NCBI RefSeq assembly: GCF_000963705.1
Contig: NZ_LAJY01000004.1
Span: 1 to 18,450, forward strand
Source of the DNA: Elstera litoralis
GTDB taxonomy: Bacteria > Pseudomonadota > Alphaproteobacteria > Elsterales > Elsteraceae
DNA: 18,450 nucleotides
Direction of reading: 5' to 3'
Part shown: one piece after another, positions 1-6,528 of the stretch
Position numbering within the stretch: the stretch's first letter is position 1
Layout of the letters: each line of letters starts with the position of its first letter
Translations under genes and position numbers: made by a program
The notes under the pieces: model-generated
What the model was told of the DNA's origin: nothing
What the model saw: the letters and a program-made list of their open reading frames with translations, nothing else
The model's database searches: none

Positions 1-78
1 TACAATACGAATACGGGCCGCCTGACCGAGGCGATGTTCGACGCGGTGATCGCCCGCTGCCGGGCCTTGGTCAGCTAA
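1..78 (+). CDS. 3' end of an unidentified protein-coding gene
   Basis: An open frame enters from the left edge and stops at TAA (76-78), leaving 25 C-terminal residues that end in ARCRALVS. The piece looks like an amphipathic helix with normal codon use for the window, so it is probably the true end of a gene, but it is too short to assign to a family. Its last 8 bases overlap the end of the small minus-strand gene at 71-193, so the two are convergent and overlap tail to tail. Confidence 0.5.
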   Translation, partial: YNTNTGRLTEAMFDAVIARCRALVS

Positions 79-193
79 TACAGAACCACGCCGCGTCGCC
101 GAGGGCGACGGCGAGCCCCATTTCGGCCCAAAGTGCCAGGGCTGCGACAATCGCCCCCCCGGCCAGCGTCCAAAAGAACAGTTTCTGCGTCAT
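71..193 (-). CDS. 40-residue membrane protein coupled to the MFS gene
   Basis: This small ORF starts at ATG 193-191 and stops at TGA 73-71. Its start overlaps the stop of the upstream MFS gene as ATGA (193-190), the classic arrangement for translational coupling, so it is probably made together with the transporter. The protein has a charged start (MTQK), one hydrophobic stretch at about residues 5-22 (LFFWTLAGGAIVAALALW), and a second weaker hydrophobic segment near residues 26-39. It is probably a small inner-membrane protein. I do not recognise a family. A role as a small partner of the MFS protein is inference from the coupling alone. It overlaps the convergent gene end at 71-78. Confidence 0.5.
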   Translation of the reverse strand: MTQKLFFWTLAGGAIVAALALWAEMGLAVALGDAAWFCIS

Positions 194-1392
194 GGCGTCT
201 GTCCCACCGCGCCGCGCACCGGCACGGCTTTTTCCGAAATCGGTAAATGCACCACCGCGGCCATCAGCGCGAGGGCAATCGAAAGATACCAGATTAGATC
301 ATAGGATTGCAGATGGTCATAAGCCCAACCGCCGCCGAATGCGCCCAGGAATGCGCCGAGCTGGTGGAACATGAACACGAACCCATAGAGCATCGCCATA
401 TAGCGCATGCCGAACATCCGCGCGACGATGCCGGAGGTTAGCGGCACCGTGCCGAGCCAGAGGAAGCCCATCCCCGCGCCGAAAGCAACCGCCGTAACCG
501 GGCTCAGCGGCAGCACGAGGAACAGCGTAATCACCACGCCGCGCGCCGCATAAACGAGGCTCAGCAGATATTTCGGCGAGAACCGTGCGCCCAACTGCCC
601 GAACAGATACGAGCCGATAATATTGAACAGCCCAATCATCGCCAGCGCCCAGGCCGTGACGCTGCTCGGCATATTATTGTCGCGCAAAAACGCCGGCAGA
701 TGGGTGGCGACGAACGCGACGTGGAAACCGCAGACGAAAAAGCCGATGTTCAACAGCCAGTAGGAGCCGTTGCCAAGCGCCGTGCGGATCGTCGGCTTCA
801 GATCGGCCCCAAAGCCCTGGCCTTGCGGCGGTAGCGGCGTTTTAAGGCCCAAGGAGAGCGGAATCATCAGCGCGGCCATCACTGCCAGCACAAGGAAGGC
901 CCCGCCCCAGCCCATCTGATCCAACATATATTGTGCGCCCGGCACCACGGCGAACATGCCGAAAGACCCCGCCGCGGTGCAAATCCCAAACGCCTGCGTG
1001 CGCTTTTCCGGCGGCACCATCCGCCCAACCGCGCCGAGCACGGTGCCGTAGGTAGTACCCGACAAACCGATACCGATCATCACGCCGAGCGAGAATTGCA
1101 GCCCGACCGGATCGGCCCAAACATAGGTGAGGATCAGCCCCAAGGCGTAAATCAGCCCGCCCGCCATGCCGATGCGCACGGAGCCCCAACGGTCGGAAAA
1201 CAGCCCAATCACCGGCTGGCACACGCCCCAGAGCAACTGCTGAAACGCCAGCGATAGGCCGATGACGCTGCGCCCCACGTCGAGATCCATCGACAGGGCC
1301 GGGACGAAAATCCCGAACGATTGGCGCGTGCCCATAGCGATGATGAGCATCATCACCCCCGACACAAGAACGATGAGCGTTTGGCCGCGCAT
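190..1392 (-). CDS. MFS transporter (12-TM type)
   Basis: This 400-residue protein is hydrophobic throughout and has the usual size of a major facilitator superfamily carrier. Residues 63-75 (GLFSDRWGSVRIG) match the conserved MFS loop between helices 2 and 3 (GxxxDRxG), and a hydrophilic central loop near residues 183-205 separates two six-helix halves. The overall look resembles oxalate/formate-antiporter-like or monocarboxylate-type MFS proteins, but the substrate cannot be read from sequence. The start at ATG 1392 is supported by a strong Shine-Dalgarno run (GAGGGGGA, 1406-1399) six bases upstream. It is transcribed away from lpd, and a 40-residue membrane protein follows with a 4-base start/stop overlap. 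Confidence 0.88.
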   Translation of the reverse strand: MRGQTLIVLVSGVMMLIIAMGTRQSFGIFVPALSMDLDVGRSVIGLSLAFQQLLWGVCQPVIGLFSDRWGSVRIGMAGGLIYALGLILTYVWADPVGLQFSLGVMIGIGLSGTTYGTVLGAVGRMVPPEKRTQAFGICTAAGSFGMFAVVPGAQYMLDQMGWGGAFLVLAVMAALMIPLSLGLKTPLPPQGQGFGADLKPTIRTALGNGSYWLLNIGFFVCGFHVAFVATHLPAFLRDNNMPSSVTAWALAMIGLFNIIGSYLFGQLGARFSPKYLLSLVYAARGVVITLFLVLPLSPVTAVAFGAGMGFLWLGTVPLTSGIVARMFGMRYMAMLYGFVFMFHQLGAFLGAFGGGWAYDHLQSYDLIWYLSIALALMAAVVHLPISEKAVPVRGAVGQTP

Positions 1393-1680
1393 AGACTATC
1401 CCCCTCAAAACCTGCTGAGTTTCACCCTAGAGATTTGTGCAACCGCGCTCAATCGAATAGATGTCGTGGTAACAATACGAAATTTGCATGGATAAAATCC
1501 CCGCCCGTCACGGGCCTGTGTGCGGCGCGGGGCAGAGGTTCGAATGTTGCGCGCGCGCCTCCCTTTCCTTTCCGGCGCGGTTCCGCTACACCCACGGCAT
1601 CAGGGTAGGATTTCGGCTTCCCTGGTCGAAACCCCTGCCCGCTTTTTGGATAAAGCGCAGTTAGGCGAGGAGTCGTTACG
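1393..1680. other. divergent intergenic region between the MFS gene and lpd
   Basis: This 288-base gap must hold promoters for both flanking genes, but I see no convincing -35/-10 pair. The best -10-like hexamer for the lpd direction is TAAAAT (1493-1498), without a good partner. Two mutually exclusive inverted repeats lie together: GCCCG-TCA-CGGGC (1503-1515) and CCCCGC...GCGGGG (1499-1504 with 1527-1532). Their role is unknown. The lpd ribosome-binding site GCGAGGAG (1665-1672) ends eight bases before the lpd start. Confidence 0.4.
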
Positions 1681-3090
1681 ATGGCCGACAATAATTTCGA
1701 TGTGGTTTTTGTGGGCGGTGGTCCCGGCGGCTACATCGGTGCGATCCGCGCCGCCCAGCTTGGCCTGAAGACGGCCTGCATCGATAAGCGCGGCGCCTTC
1801 GGCGGCACCTGCCTGAATGTCGGCTGCATTCCCTCGAAAGCGCTGCTGAAATCGTCGGAATATTTCCATCTCGCCCAGCACGGCCTCAGCGATCACGGCT
1901 TCTCGGTCGGCGAGGTTAAGCTTGATCTGCCGAAGATGATGGCGCGGAAAGATAAGGTGGTTGGCGATACCGTTAAGGGTATCGACTTCCTGTTCAAAAA
2001 GAACAAGGTGACGCCGTTCAAAGGAGCCGCGACGATTACCGGCCCGAACACGGTGAAAGTCGTGCTCAATGACGGCGGCGAAGAAGTGCTGACGGCGAAG
2101 AATATCATCATCGCCACCGGGTCGGACGTTGTCGCCCTGCCCGGCCTGACCATCGATGAGCAAGTGATTGTCTCCTCCACTGGCGCGCTCGCCTTGGGCG
2201 CAGTGCCGAAGCATCTCGTTGTCATTGGCGGCGGCGTCATCGGCCTCGAACTCGGCTCGGTCTGGCAGCGCCTGGGCGCGAAAGTCACCGTTGTGGAGTT
2301 TTTGGATCGCCTGATCCCCGGTATGGACGGCGAAATTGCCAAGAATGTTCAGCGCGTGCTGGCGAAACAGGGCATGGACTTCAAGCTGGGCAAGAAGGTG
2401 GTGAAGGGCGAAAAGGGTAAGGCGGGCGTCACCCTTACCCTTGAACCGGCTGCGGGCGGGGCCGCCGAAACGCTGGATGCCGATGTGGTGTTGGTCGCCA
2501 TCGGTCGCCGCCCCTATACCGATAATCTCGGGCTCGATAAAGTTGGCGTTGCGCTCGATCCGAAGGGCCGGGTGGTGGTGGATCACCACTATAAATCCTC
2601 AGTTCCGTCGATCTTCGCCATCGGCGACGTGATTACCGGGCCGATGCTGGCCCATAAGGCCGAAGAAGAGGGTGTCGCCATCGCCGAACTGCTGGCGGGC
2701 CAGGCCGGGCACGTAAATTACGACGTGATCCCCTCGGTCATCTATACGTCGCCGGAAGTCGCCAGCGTCGGCAAGACCGAAGAAGAACTGAAGGCGGCGG
2801 GCATCGACTATAAAGTCGGCAAAGTCCCCTTCAGCGTCAACGCCCGCGCCCGGGCGAATGGCGATATCGAAGGCTTCGTGAAGATCCTCACCGATGCGCG
2901 CACCGATAAGGTCTTGGGCTGCCACATCATCCACGCCGACGCCGGGACGCTTATTGCCGAAGCGGCGCTCGCGATGGAATTCGGGGCGTCCGCCGAAGAT
3001 ATCGCCCGCACCTGCCACGCACATCCGACCGTCTCGGAAGTCATCAAGGAAGCGGGCCTTGCCGCCAATGGCCGCACGCTGAATATGTAA
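1681..3090 (+). CDS. lpd: dihydrolipoyl dehydrogenase (E3)
   Basis: This 469-residue flavoprotein reoxidises dihydrolipoamide with NAD+ as the shared E3 subunit of the pyruvate and 2-oxoglutarate dehydrogenase complexes and/or the glycine cleavage system. Visible signatures in order: FAD-binding GGGPGG (12-17); the redox disulfide in GGTCLNVGCIPSK (Cys44 and Cys49); the NAD-binding GGGVIG (183-188); the second FAD motif FAIGD (312-316); and the C-terminal catalytic pair His448 and Glu453 in HAHPTVSE. Length and motifs are those of a complete active enzyme. The start is fixed by GCGAGGAG at 1665-1672. No E1 or E2 gene is adjacent, so the complex it serves cannot be told from context; it appears to be a single-gene unit closed by a strong terminator. 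Confidence 0.96.
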   Translation: MADNNFDVVFVGGGPGGYIGAIRAAQLGLKTACIDKRGAFGGTCLNVGCIPSKALLKSSEYFHLAQHGLSDHGFSVGEVKLDLPKMMARKDKVVGDTVKGIDFLFKKNKVTPFKGAATITGPNTVKVVLNDGGEEVLTAKNIIIATGSDVVALPGLTIDEQVIVSSTGALALGAVPKHLVVIGGGVIGLELGSVWQRLGAKVTVVEFLDRLIPGMDGEIAKNVQRVLAKQGMDFKLGKKVVKGEKGKAGVTLTLEPAAGGAAETLDADVVLVAIGRRPYTDNLGLDKVGVALDPKGRVVVDHHYKSSVPSIFAIGDVITGPMLAHKAEEEGVAIAELLAGQAGHVNYDVIPSVIYTSPEVASVGKTEEELKAAGIDYKVGKVPFSVNARARANGDIEGFVKILTDARTDKVLGCHIIHADAGTLIAEAALAMEFGASAEDIARTCHAHPTVSEVIKEAGLAANGRTLNM

Positions 3091-3116
3091 CCCCTGAGAT
3101 TTTAGCATTTTTTTTT

Positions 3117-3148
3117 GGGCTTGAGCTTCCTGCTCAAGCCCTTTTTTT
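3117..3148 (+). terminator. intrinsic terminator after lpd
   Basis: A perfect 10-bp stem (GGGCTTGAGC, 3117-3126, with GCTCAAGCCC, 3132-3141) and a 5-base loop is followed by seven T (3142-3148). It lies 27 bases past the lpd stop. The stretch of T before the stem gives A on the other strand, so termination is expected only in the plus direction. Confidence 0.95.
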
Positions 3149-3194
3149 AAGCACCTACGAAAAATACAAAATGCAATCCTCGTGTAACCAATAA

Positions 3195-3208
3195 TTAAGC
3201 TCGCTTAA
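3195..3208. promoter_or_regulatory. palindrome TTAAGC-TC-GCTTAA upstream of the solute-binding gene
   Basis: A perfect 6-2-6 inverted repeat sits in an AT-rich stretch (about 3160-3220) that contrasts with the GC-rich surroundings and lies 40 bases before the start of the solute-binding protein gene. Such a site could be an operator overlapping the promoter; TAATAT (3210-3215) next to it is a possible -10 element without a clear -35. The function is inferred from position only. Confidence 0.3.
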
Positions 3209-3248
3209 ATAATATTTTAGACGAGGCAACTCTATCGGCGAGGCGAAA

Positions 3249-3986
3249 ATGCGTAAAATCCTAATATCGGCCTGTTTTCTGACGTTTGCCGCCCCTCACG
3301 CTTTCGCTCAGCAGCCCGTTAAGCTGACCACACTGGACTGGTGCCCCTTTACCTGCCCCGGCGAGGCCGACGGGGGGTTCAATAGTTATATTGCGCGGGA
3401 GGCCTTTAAAGCCGCTGGTGTGTCGGTCGAAATCGAGTTTCTTCCCTGGCTACGGGCAATCGAAAAAGCCAAAGATTCTCAGGAAGTTGTCGGCTATTTT
3501 CCGGCTTATCCCGAAGGGGTTCGCCCCGAGTTCACGGGATCGCCGTCGATTGGCAGCAGCCGCGTTGGACTAGCCTTGCTGAAAAACCGCCCCGTTCCGG
3601 CAGCAACGGTCGAAGCGCTTAAACCGCTCAAGATCGGTGCCGTCGCCGGCTATAAAAACTCAAAACCTCTGGCAGAGGCCGTCCGTGGCGGGCTGAAGCT
3701 CGACGAAGCGAGCGACGATCTGACGAATATCAGAAAGCTCGCGGCGGGCCGGATTGATGCCGCCGAAATCGATGAATTCGTGCTGGGTCATATGCTCCAC
3801 ACCGATTCGCGCCTTGCCGACGTGAAAGGGACCGTGGCGTTCAAACTAAACCTGGAAGAAATGCCCCTGGTCGTTGCCTTCAATAAGACTGCCGCCGGGC
3901 AAAAACATCTGGCCCTTTTTACGCAAGGGCTCGCCACCCTGAATATTCCTGAACTGCAAAAAGCCTATTTCGCCGCGCGGCAATAG
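3249..3986 (+). CDS. periplasmic solute-binding protein (SBP family 3-like)
   Basis: This 245-residue protein starts with a clear Sec signal peptide (residues 1-20, cleavage expected after AFA). The mature part has the pattern of family 3 solute-binding proteins of polar-amino-acid ABC transporters: an early beta strand (KLTTLDW), a region GGFNSYIAREAF, then EIEFLPWLRAIEKA and a C-terminal lobe. The subgroup that looks like this is often encoded without a permease, and no permease or ATPase gene is nearby here. Two cysteines four residues apart (CPFTC, Cys32 and Cys36) lie where relatives usually have proline-rich residues; they could form a disulfide in the periplasm. The start ATG 3249 follows a purine-rich GCGAGGCG. 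The substrate cannot be assigned; it could also be a sensor-type or orphan binding protein. Confidence 0.8.
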   Translation: MRKILISACFLTFAAPHAFAQQPVKLTTLDWCPFTCPGEADGGFNSYIAREAFKAAGVSVEIEFLPWLRAIEKAKDSQEVVGYFPAYPEGVRPEFTGSPSIGSSRVGLALLKNRPVPAATVEALKPLKIGAVAGYKNSKPLAEAVRGGLKLDEASDDLTNIRKLAAGRIDAAEIDEFVLGHMLHTDSRLADVKGTVAFKLNLEEMPLVVAFNKTAAGQKHLALFTQGLATLNIPELQKAYFAARQ

Positions 3987-3988
3987 AT

Positions 3989-4018
3989 AAAAAGGCCGGG
4001 GGTTTAATGCCCCCGGCC
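3989..4018 (-). terminator. intrinsic terminator after sodB
   Basis: Read on the minus strand, a 9-bp perfect GC stem (GGCCGGGGG with CCCCCGGCC, 4018-3994) with a 7-base loop is followed by five T (3993-3989). It begins 8 bases past the sodB stop. The same hairpin also ends close after the convergent solute-binding gene (stop 3986) but lacks a T run in that direction, so it mainly serves sodB. Confidence 0.88.
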
Positions 4019-4025
4019 GAAAGCC

Positions 4026-4625
4026 TTACGCCTTGGCGAGGTTCGCCGCGACGAAGTCCCAGTTCACCAGATTATCCAGGAACGACTGCACGAAATCCGG
4101 GCGGCGGTTTTGGAAATCCAGATAATAGGCGTGTTCCCACACATCGACCGTGAGAAGCGCGGTTTGGCCGTGGGCCATCGGCAGATCGGCGTTCGGGGTT
4201 TTGGTGATCTTCAGCGCGCCGCCTTCGACGACGAGCCAGGCCCAGCCGGAGCCGAACTGGCCGACGGCAGCCGCCTTGAACTGGTCCTTGAAGGCATCGA
4301 AGGAGCCAAAAGCGGCTTCGATCTTGGCCAACAGGTCGCCCGTGGGCGTGCCGCCGCCATTCGGCTTGAGGCAATTCCAGAAGAACGTGTGGTTCCACAC
4401 CTGGGCGGCATTATTAAAGATACCGGCCTTGGCGGGGTCTTTCGCTGCGTCGAGAATAATCTCTTCAAGCGTTTTATCGGCCAGGGGGGTGTCTTTAATC
4501 AGGTTATTGAGGTTGGTCACATAGGCCTGATGATGCTTCGCATGGTGGAAGCTAAAGGTCTGTGCGGACATGTGCGGCTCGAGCGCGTTCGGAGCGAAGG
4601 GCAGAGCGGGAAGTTCGAAAGCCAT
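4026..4625 (-). CDS. sodB: superoxide dismutase, Fe type
   Basis: This 199-residue cytoplasmic enzyme dismutates superoxide to oxygen and hydrogen peroxide. The four metal ligands are in place: His27 (SFHHAKHHQAYV), His79 (VWNHTFFWNCL), Asp161 and His165 (DVWEHAYYLDF). Gln75 in AAQVWNHTF and the NADLP segment (145-149) are features of iron-type rather than manganese-type enzymes; a cambialistic enzyme cannot be excluded. The start is set at ATG 4625 because GAGGA (4635-4631) lies five bases upstream and MAFELPALPF is the normal family start; a longer frame to 4706 would add 27 unlikely residues. It diverges from the NDUFAF6-like gene. Confidence 0.95.
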   Translation of the reverse strand: MAFELPALPFAPNALEPHMSAQTFSFHHAKHHQAYVTNLNNLIKDTPLADKTLEEIILDAAKDPAKAGIFNNAAQVWNHTFFWNCLKPNGGGTPTGDLLAKIEAAFGSFDAFKDQFKAAAVGQFGSGWAWLVVEGGALKITKTPNADLPMAHGQTALLTVDVWEHAYYLDFQNRRPDFVQSFLDNLVNWDFVAANLAKA

Positions 4626-4739
4626 TGGTGTCCTCGAAAAATTAGGTGGTGAGTGAAACCAGACCATTAGATAAGGATGTTCGTCGCCGAAGGGAACCCT
4701 TGGCAAATTAGGGTTGTTCTAAAAAAGGATGGTTTGTCC
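4626..4739. promoter_or_regulatory. divergent promoter region, sodB and the NDUFAF6-like gene
   Basis: These 114 bases separate two divergent genes and should contain both promoters. I see no consensus promoter with confidence. A short inverted repeat AAGGG-AA-CCCTT (4690-4701) lies near the middle and could be a regulator site, but this is positional inference only. AAAGGA (4724-4729) is a likely ribosome-binding site for the rightward gene. Confidence 0.3.
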
Positions 4740-5582
4740 GTGGAAAATCCGCCGCCCGCCCCGCTCTCTGCCTGCGGAACCCTGCTGCGGCAGGGCGATA
4801 AAGCGCGGTTTCTCACAGCTTTACTGGCCCCGGCCGAGGCACGCGAAGGCTTATTCGCACTCTATGCCTTCAATCTGGAAGTCGCCAAAACCCGCGAGAT
4901 GGTGAGCGAGCCGATGCTGGGGCAGATTCGCCTGCAATGGTGGCGGGAGACTTTGGGCGAAATTTTCGCCGGGCAAACCCCGCGCAAGCACGAGGTCGTC
5001 ACCCCGCTCGCCGACACCATCCGCCGCTTCGCCCTACCCCACGCCCCCTTCGCCGCCCTAATCGATGGGCGCGAGCAAGATCTGCAAATGCCGCCCCCCG
5101 GAACGGAGGCGGAGTTCGCCGCCTATCTGGATGCCACCGGCGGCATGCTGGGGCGGCTTGCAGCCCAAATCACCGGAGCCGATCCCGAACAGGCGGCACT
5201 GCGGGCGAGCGCCTATGCCAAAGCCGGAACCCTCATCGGCATCGCCCGGCGCGCGCAGTTGGGCCGCGTCGATCTGCCGTTGGACCGACTCGGCGCGGCG
5301 GGGCTTACCGCCCGCAGCATCCGCGATGGGGTGCCCTCGGAAGCCCTCTCGAAACTGGTGTTGGCGTTCACGCAGGAGATCGAACAGAGCTTGGCAACCC
5401 TGCCGCGCGCGCGCCGGGCGGGCGGGGCCGCCCTTCTCACCGGAACCCTCGCCCGCCGCCTGATGAAAGGTTTGAAGGCCGCAGGCGGCGATCCGTTTCT
5501 GGCGGCAGCACAGCTTCGTGCCCGGCCCGATGGGCTGTTACCGCTGCACCTCTGGTGGGCGTTGCGCCTCGGGCGGCTTTAA
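4740..5582 (+). CDS. squalene/phytoene synthase-family protein, NDUFAF6-like
   Basis: With the GTG start at 4740 this is a 280-residue protein of the squalene/phytoene synthase fold. Recognisable segments are YAFNLEVAKTREMVSEP (42-58), QIRLQWWRETL (62-72), IDGREQDLQM (108-117) and LDATGGMLGRLAAQI further on. The aspartate-rich DxxxD motifs that bind Mg-diphosphate in true phytoene and squalene synthases are not visible at the matching places, so it resembles the alphaproteobacterial/mitochondrial NDUFAF6 group linked to respiratory complex I assembly rather than a carotenoid enzyme. The start was chosen because AAAGGA (4724-4729) precedes GTG at a proper distance and the family usually has only about ten residues before this conserved start; a TTG at 4734 or an ATG at 4677 remain possible. 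No carotenoid or hopanoid genes are nearby. Confidence 0.78.
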   Translation: MENPPPAPLSACGTLLRQGDKARFLTALLAPAEAREGLFALYAFNLEVAKTREMVSEPMLGQIRLQWWRETLGEIFAGQTPRKHEVVTPLADTIRRFALPHAPFAALIDGREQDLQMPPPGTEAEFAAYLDATGGMLGRLAAQITGADPEQAALRASAYAKAGTLIGIARRAQLGRVDLPLDRLGAAGLTARSIRDGVPSEALSKLVLAFTQEIEQSLATLPRARRAGGAALLTGTLARRLMKGLKAAGGDPFLAAAQLRARPDGLLPLHLWWALRLGRL

Positions 5583-5750
5583 ATCCGAAAAAAGCTTGCC
5601 CCGGTCCGCCATCCCAGGCTTGCCAAACAGGGGGGTTTTCAGCCATATTCAAGCGCTTGCTGAAGAAAGCTTAGGTTTTTCTTCGACTCGCAAAGGGTCC
5701 GGGGGGGCCGGTTGCCGCCCTGCCTTTCGGTCTAACGAAGTGGGAACGCC

Positions 5751-6024
5751 ATGCCGATTACGCCGTTCCAGGCCTTTCGCCTGTCGAAAAGCGAATATGA
5801 AGTTTTACGGGTCATCGAAAAAAAAGATCGATGAATTCCTGGAAGAAAACTATTTTCCCGGCCTCACCGTAACGGTGCCGCTGCCGACGAAAATGGTGAC
5901 CGACCGCATTCTGCACTCGATCATGCAGCGCTACCAGGAAGCCGGGTGGCTGATCGAGCGCAAGGGTGTGGCGGGTGAAGCGATCACTGTAGAATTCACG
6001 CCGACGCGCGCCGATCTGGAATAG
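5751..6024 (+). CDS. small unknown protein with a frameshift at an A8 run
   Basis: Two overlapping frames look like one gene. The first begins at ATG 5751 (weak ribosome-binding site GGGA 5742-5745), reads MPITPFQAFRLSKSEYEVL and continues to KKDR before TGA at 5832. The second runs through 5818-6024 in the +1 frame (KKKIDEFLEENYFPGL onward) and ends at TAG. They join at eight A (5818-5825): reading the run as seven A gives one continuous protein of about 90 residues with a natural charged helix across the joint. Alternatively the gene could start at ATG 5797 and be 75 residues long, but that start has no good ribosome-binding site and low-GC first codons. I do not recognise the family; it looks soluble, with a helical N-terminus and a C-terminal alpha/beta part. 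Confidence 0.5.
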
Positions 6025-6078
6025 TAAGGAGGCTTCTAAGGCTTGCCTTGGAAACCCTTGGTCGGATAGTCTACCGCT

Positions 6079-6151
6079 ATGACATTGATCCTCGGACTCA
6101 GCCTGCGAATTACGAACCCGGCCCTTCGTTAAGGGTCGGGCAGTATTTTTT
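6079..6151 (+). promoter_or_regulatory. possible leader peptide overlapping a terminator
   Basis: A 17-codon ORF (6079-6132, MTLILGLSLRITNPALR) ends inside the hairpin at 6117-6140. It is rich in leucine and isoleucine codons (seven of 17), and the next gene encodes an ACT-domain protein of the kind tied to branched-chain amino-acid control, which together resemble a transcription attenuator. Against this, there is no good ribosome-binding site before the ATG and no obvious antiterminator pairing, so the ORF may be chance. Confidence 0.2.
6117..6151 (+). terminator. intrinsic terminator before the ACT-domain gene
   Basis: A 10-bp stem with one G-T pair (CCCGGCCCTT, 6117-6126, with AAGGGTCGGG, 6131-6140) and a CGTT loop is followed by a T run (6146-6151) after five bases. 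It lies about 90 bases past the small unknown gene and 34 bases before the ACT-domain gene, so it either ends the first transcript or attenuates the second. Confidence 0.78.
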
Positions 6152-6184
6152 GCGTTTTTAGGCTGATTCTCCGAGGAGTGACCC

Positions 6185-6484
6185 GTGTCACAATCCCTTT
6201 TACGCGCCGCCGATGCTGCGGTTGCCGTTGATCTCTCCCACACCACTGCCTGTTTTTCGGTCTCGGCTTTAGCCGACCCTGGCCTCTTGCCGCGCCTGCT
6301 GGAGCCTTTCGCCAAGCGCGGACTGGTGCCGAGCGCGCTCTACGCCCGCCAACACGGCGAGGATGTCTCCGTTGATATTCAAGTCGATGGCCTCGGGCAG
6401 GAGCAGGCGGCGATGATCGGGCGCGGGATGCGCCAGATTTTCGGCGTCGATGTGGTGCTCGTGTCGCAGCGGGTTTCGGCGTGA
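6185..6484 (+). CDS. ACT-like domain protein
   Basis: This is a 99-residue protein starting at GTG 6185, well supported by GAGGAG (6173-6178) six bases upstream. From about residue 22 it reads FSVSALADPGLLPRLLEPFA followed by KRGLVPSALYA, the beta-alpha-beta start of an ACT domain (sense, DPGLL turn, helix, second strand), and ends in a final strand VDVVLVSQR. ACT domains bind amino acids and regulate enzymes; free-standing ones of this size include the small subunits of acetolactate synthase (IlvM type). No acetolactate synthase large subunit is in the window, so it is best called an ACT-like regulatory protein of unknown partner. It is followed 44 bases later by the methylglyoxal-synthase-like gene in the same direction. 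Confidence 0.6.
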   Translation: MSQSLLRAADAAVAVDLSHTTACFSVSALADPGLLPRLLEPFAKRGLVPSALYARQHGEDVSVDIQVDGLGQEQAAMIGRGMRQIFGVDVVLVSQRVSA

Positions 6485-6528
6485 GGTGCATTGCCGCCCC
6501 GCACGCCACTTGCTAGCCTGCCGACGCC

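Noticed and set aside
1499..1532. GC hairpins between the MFS gene and lpd as a terminator
   Set aside because: They lie between divergent gene starts, where no transcript should end, and no T run follows on either strand.
1537..1545. GGTTCGAAT, like the T-loop of a tRNA
   Set aside because: The flanking bases do not form the T stem and no acceptor, D or anticodon arm can be drawn around it.
1600..2589. A 329-residue open frame on the minus strand across lpd
   Set aside because: It is a shadow of the well-conserved lpd gene on the other strand, with no family features and His/Arg-rich composition.
4626..4706. A longer N-terminus for sodB from 4706
   Set aside because: The family start MAFELPAL and a good ribosome-binding site are at 4625; the extra 27 residues have neither conservation pattern nor signal-peptide character.
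4677..4739. ATG 4677 as the start of the NDUFAF6-like gene
   Set aside because: The AAGG before it touches the ATG, which is too close, while GTG 4740 has a proper site and gives the usual family N-terminus.
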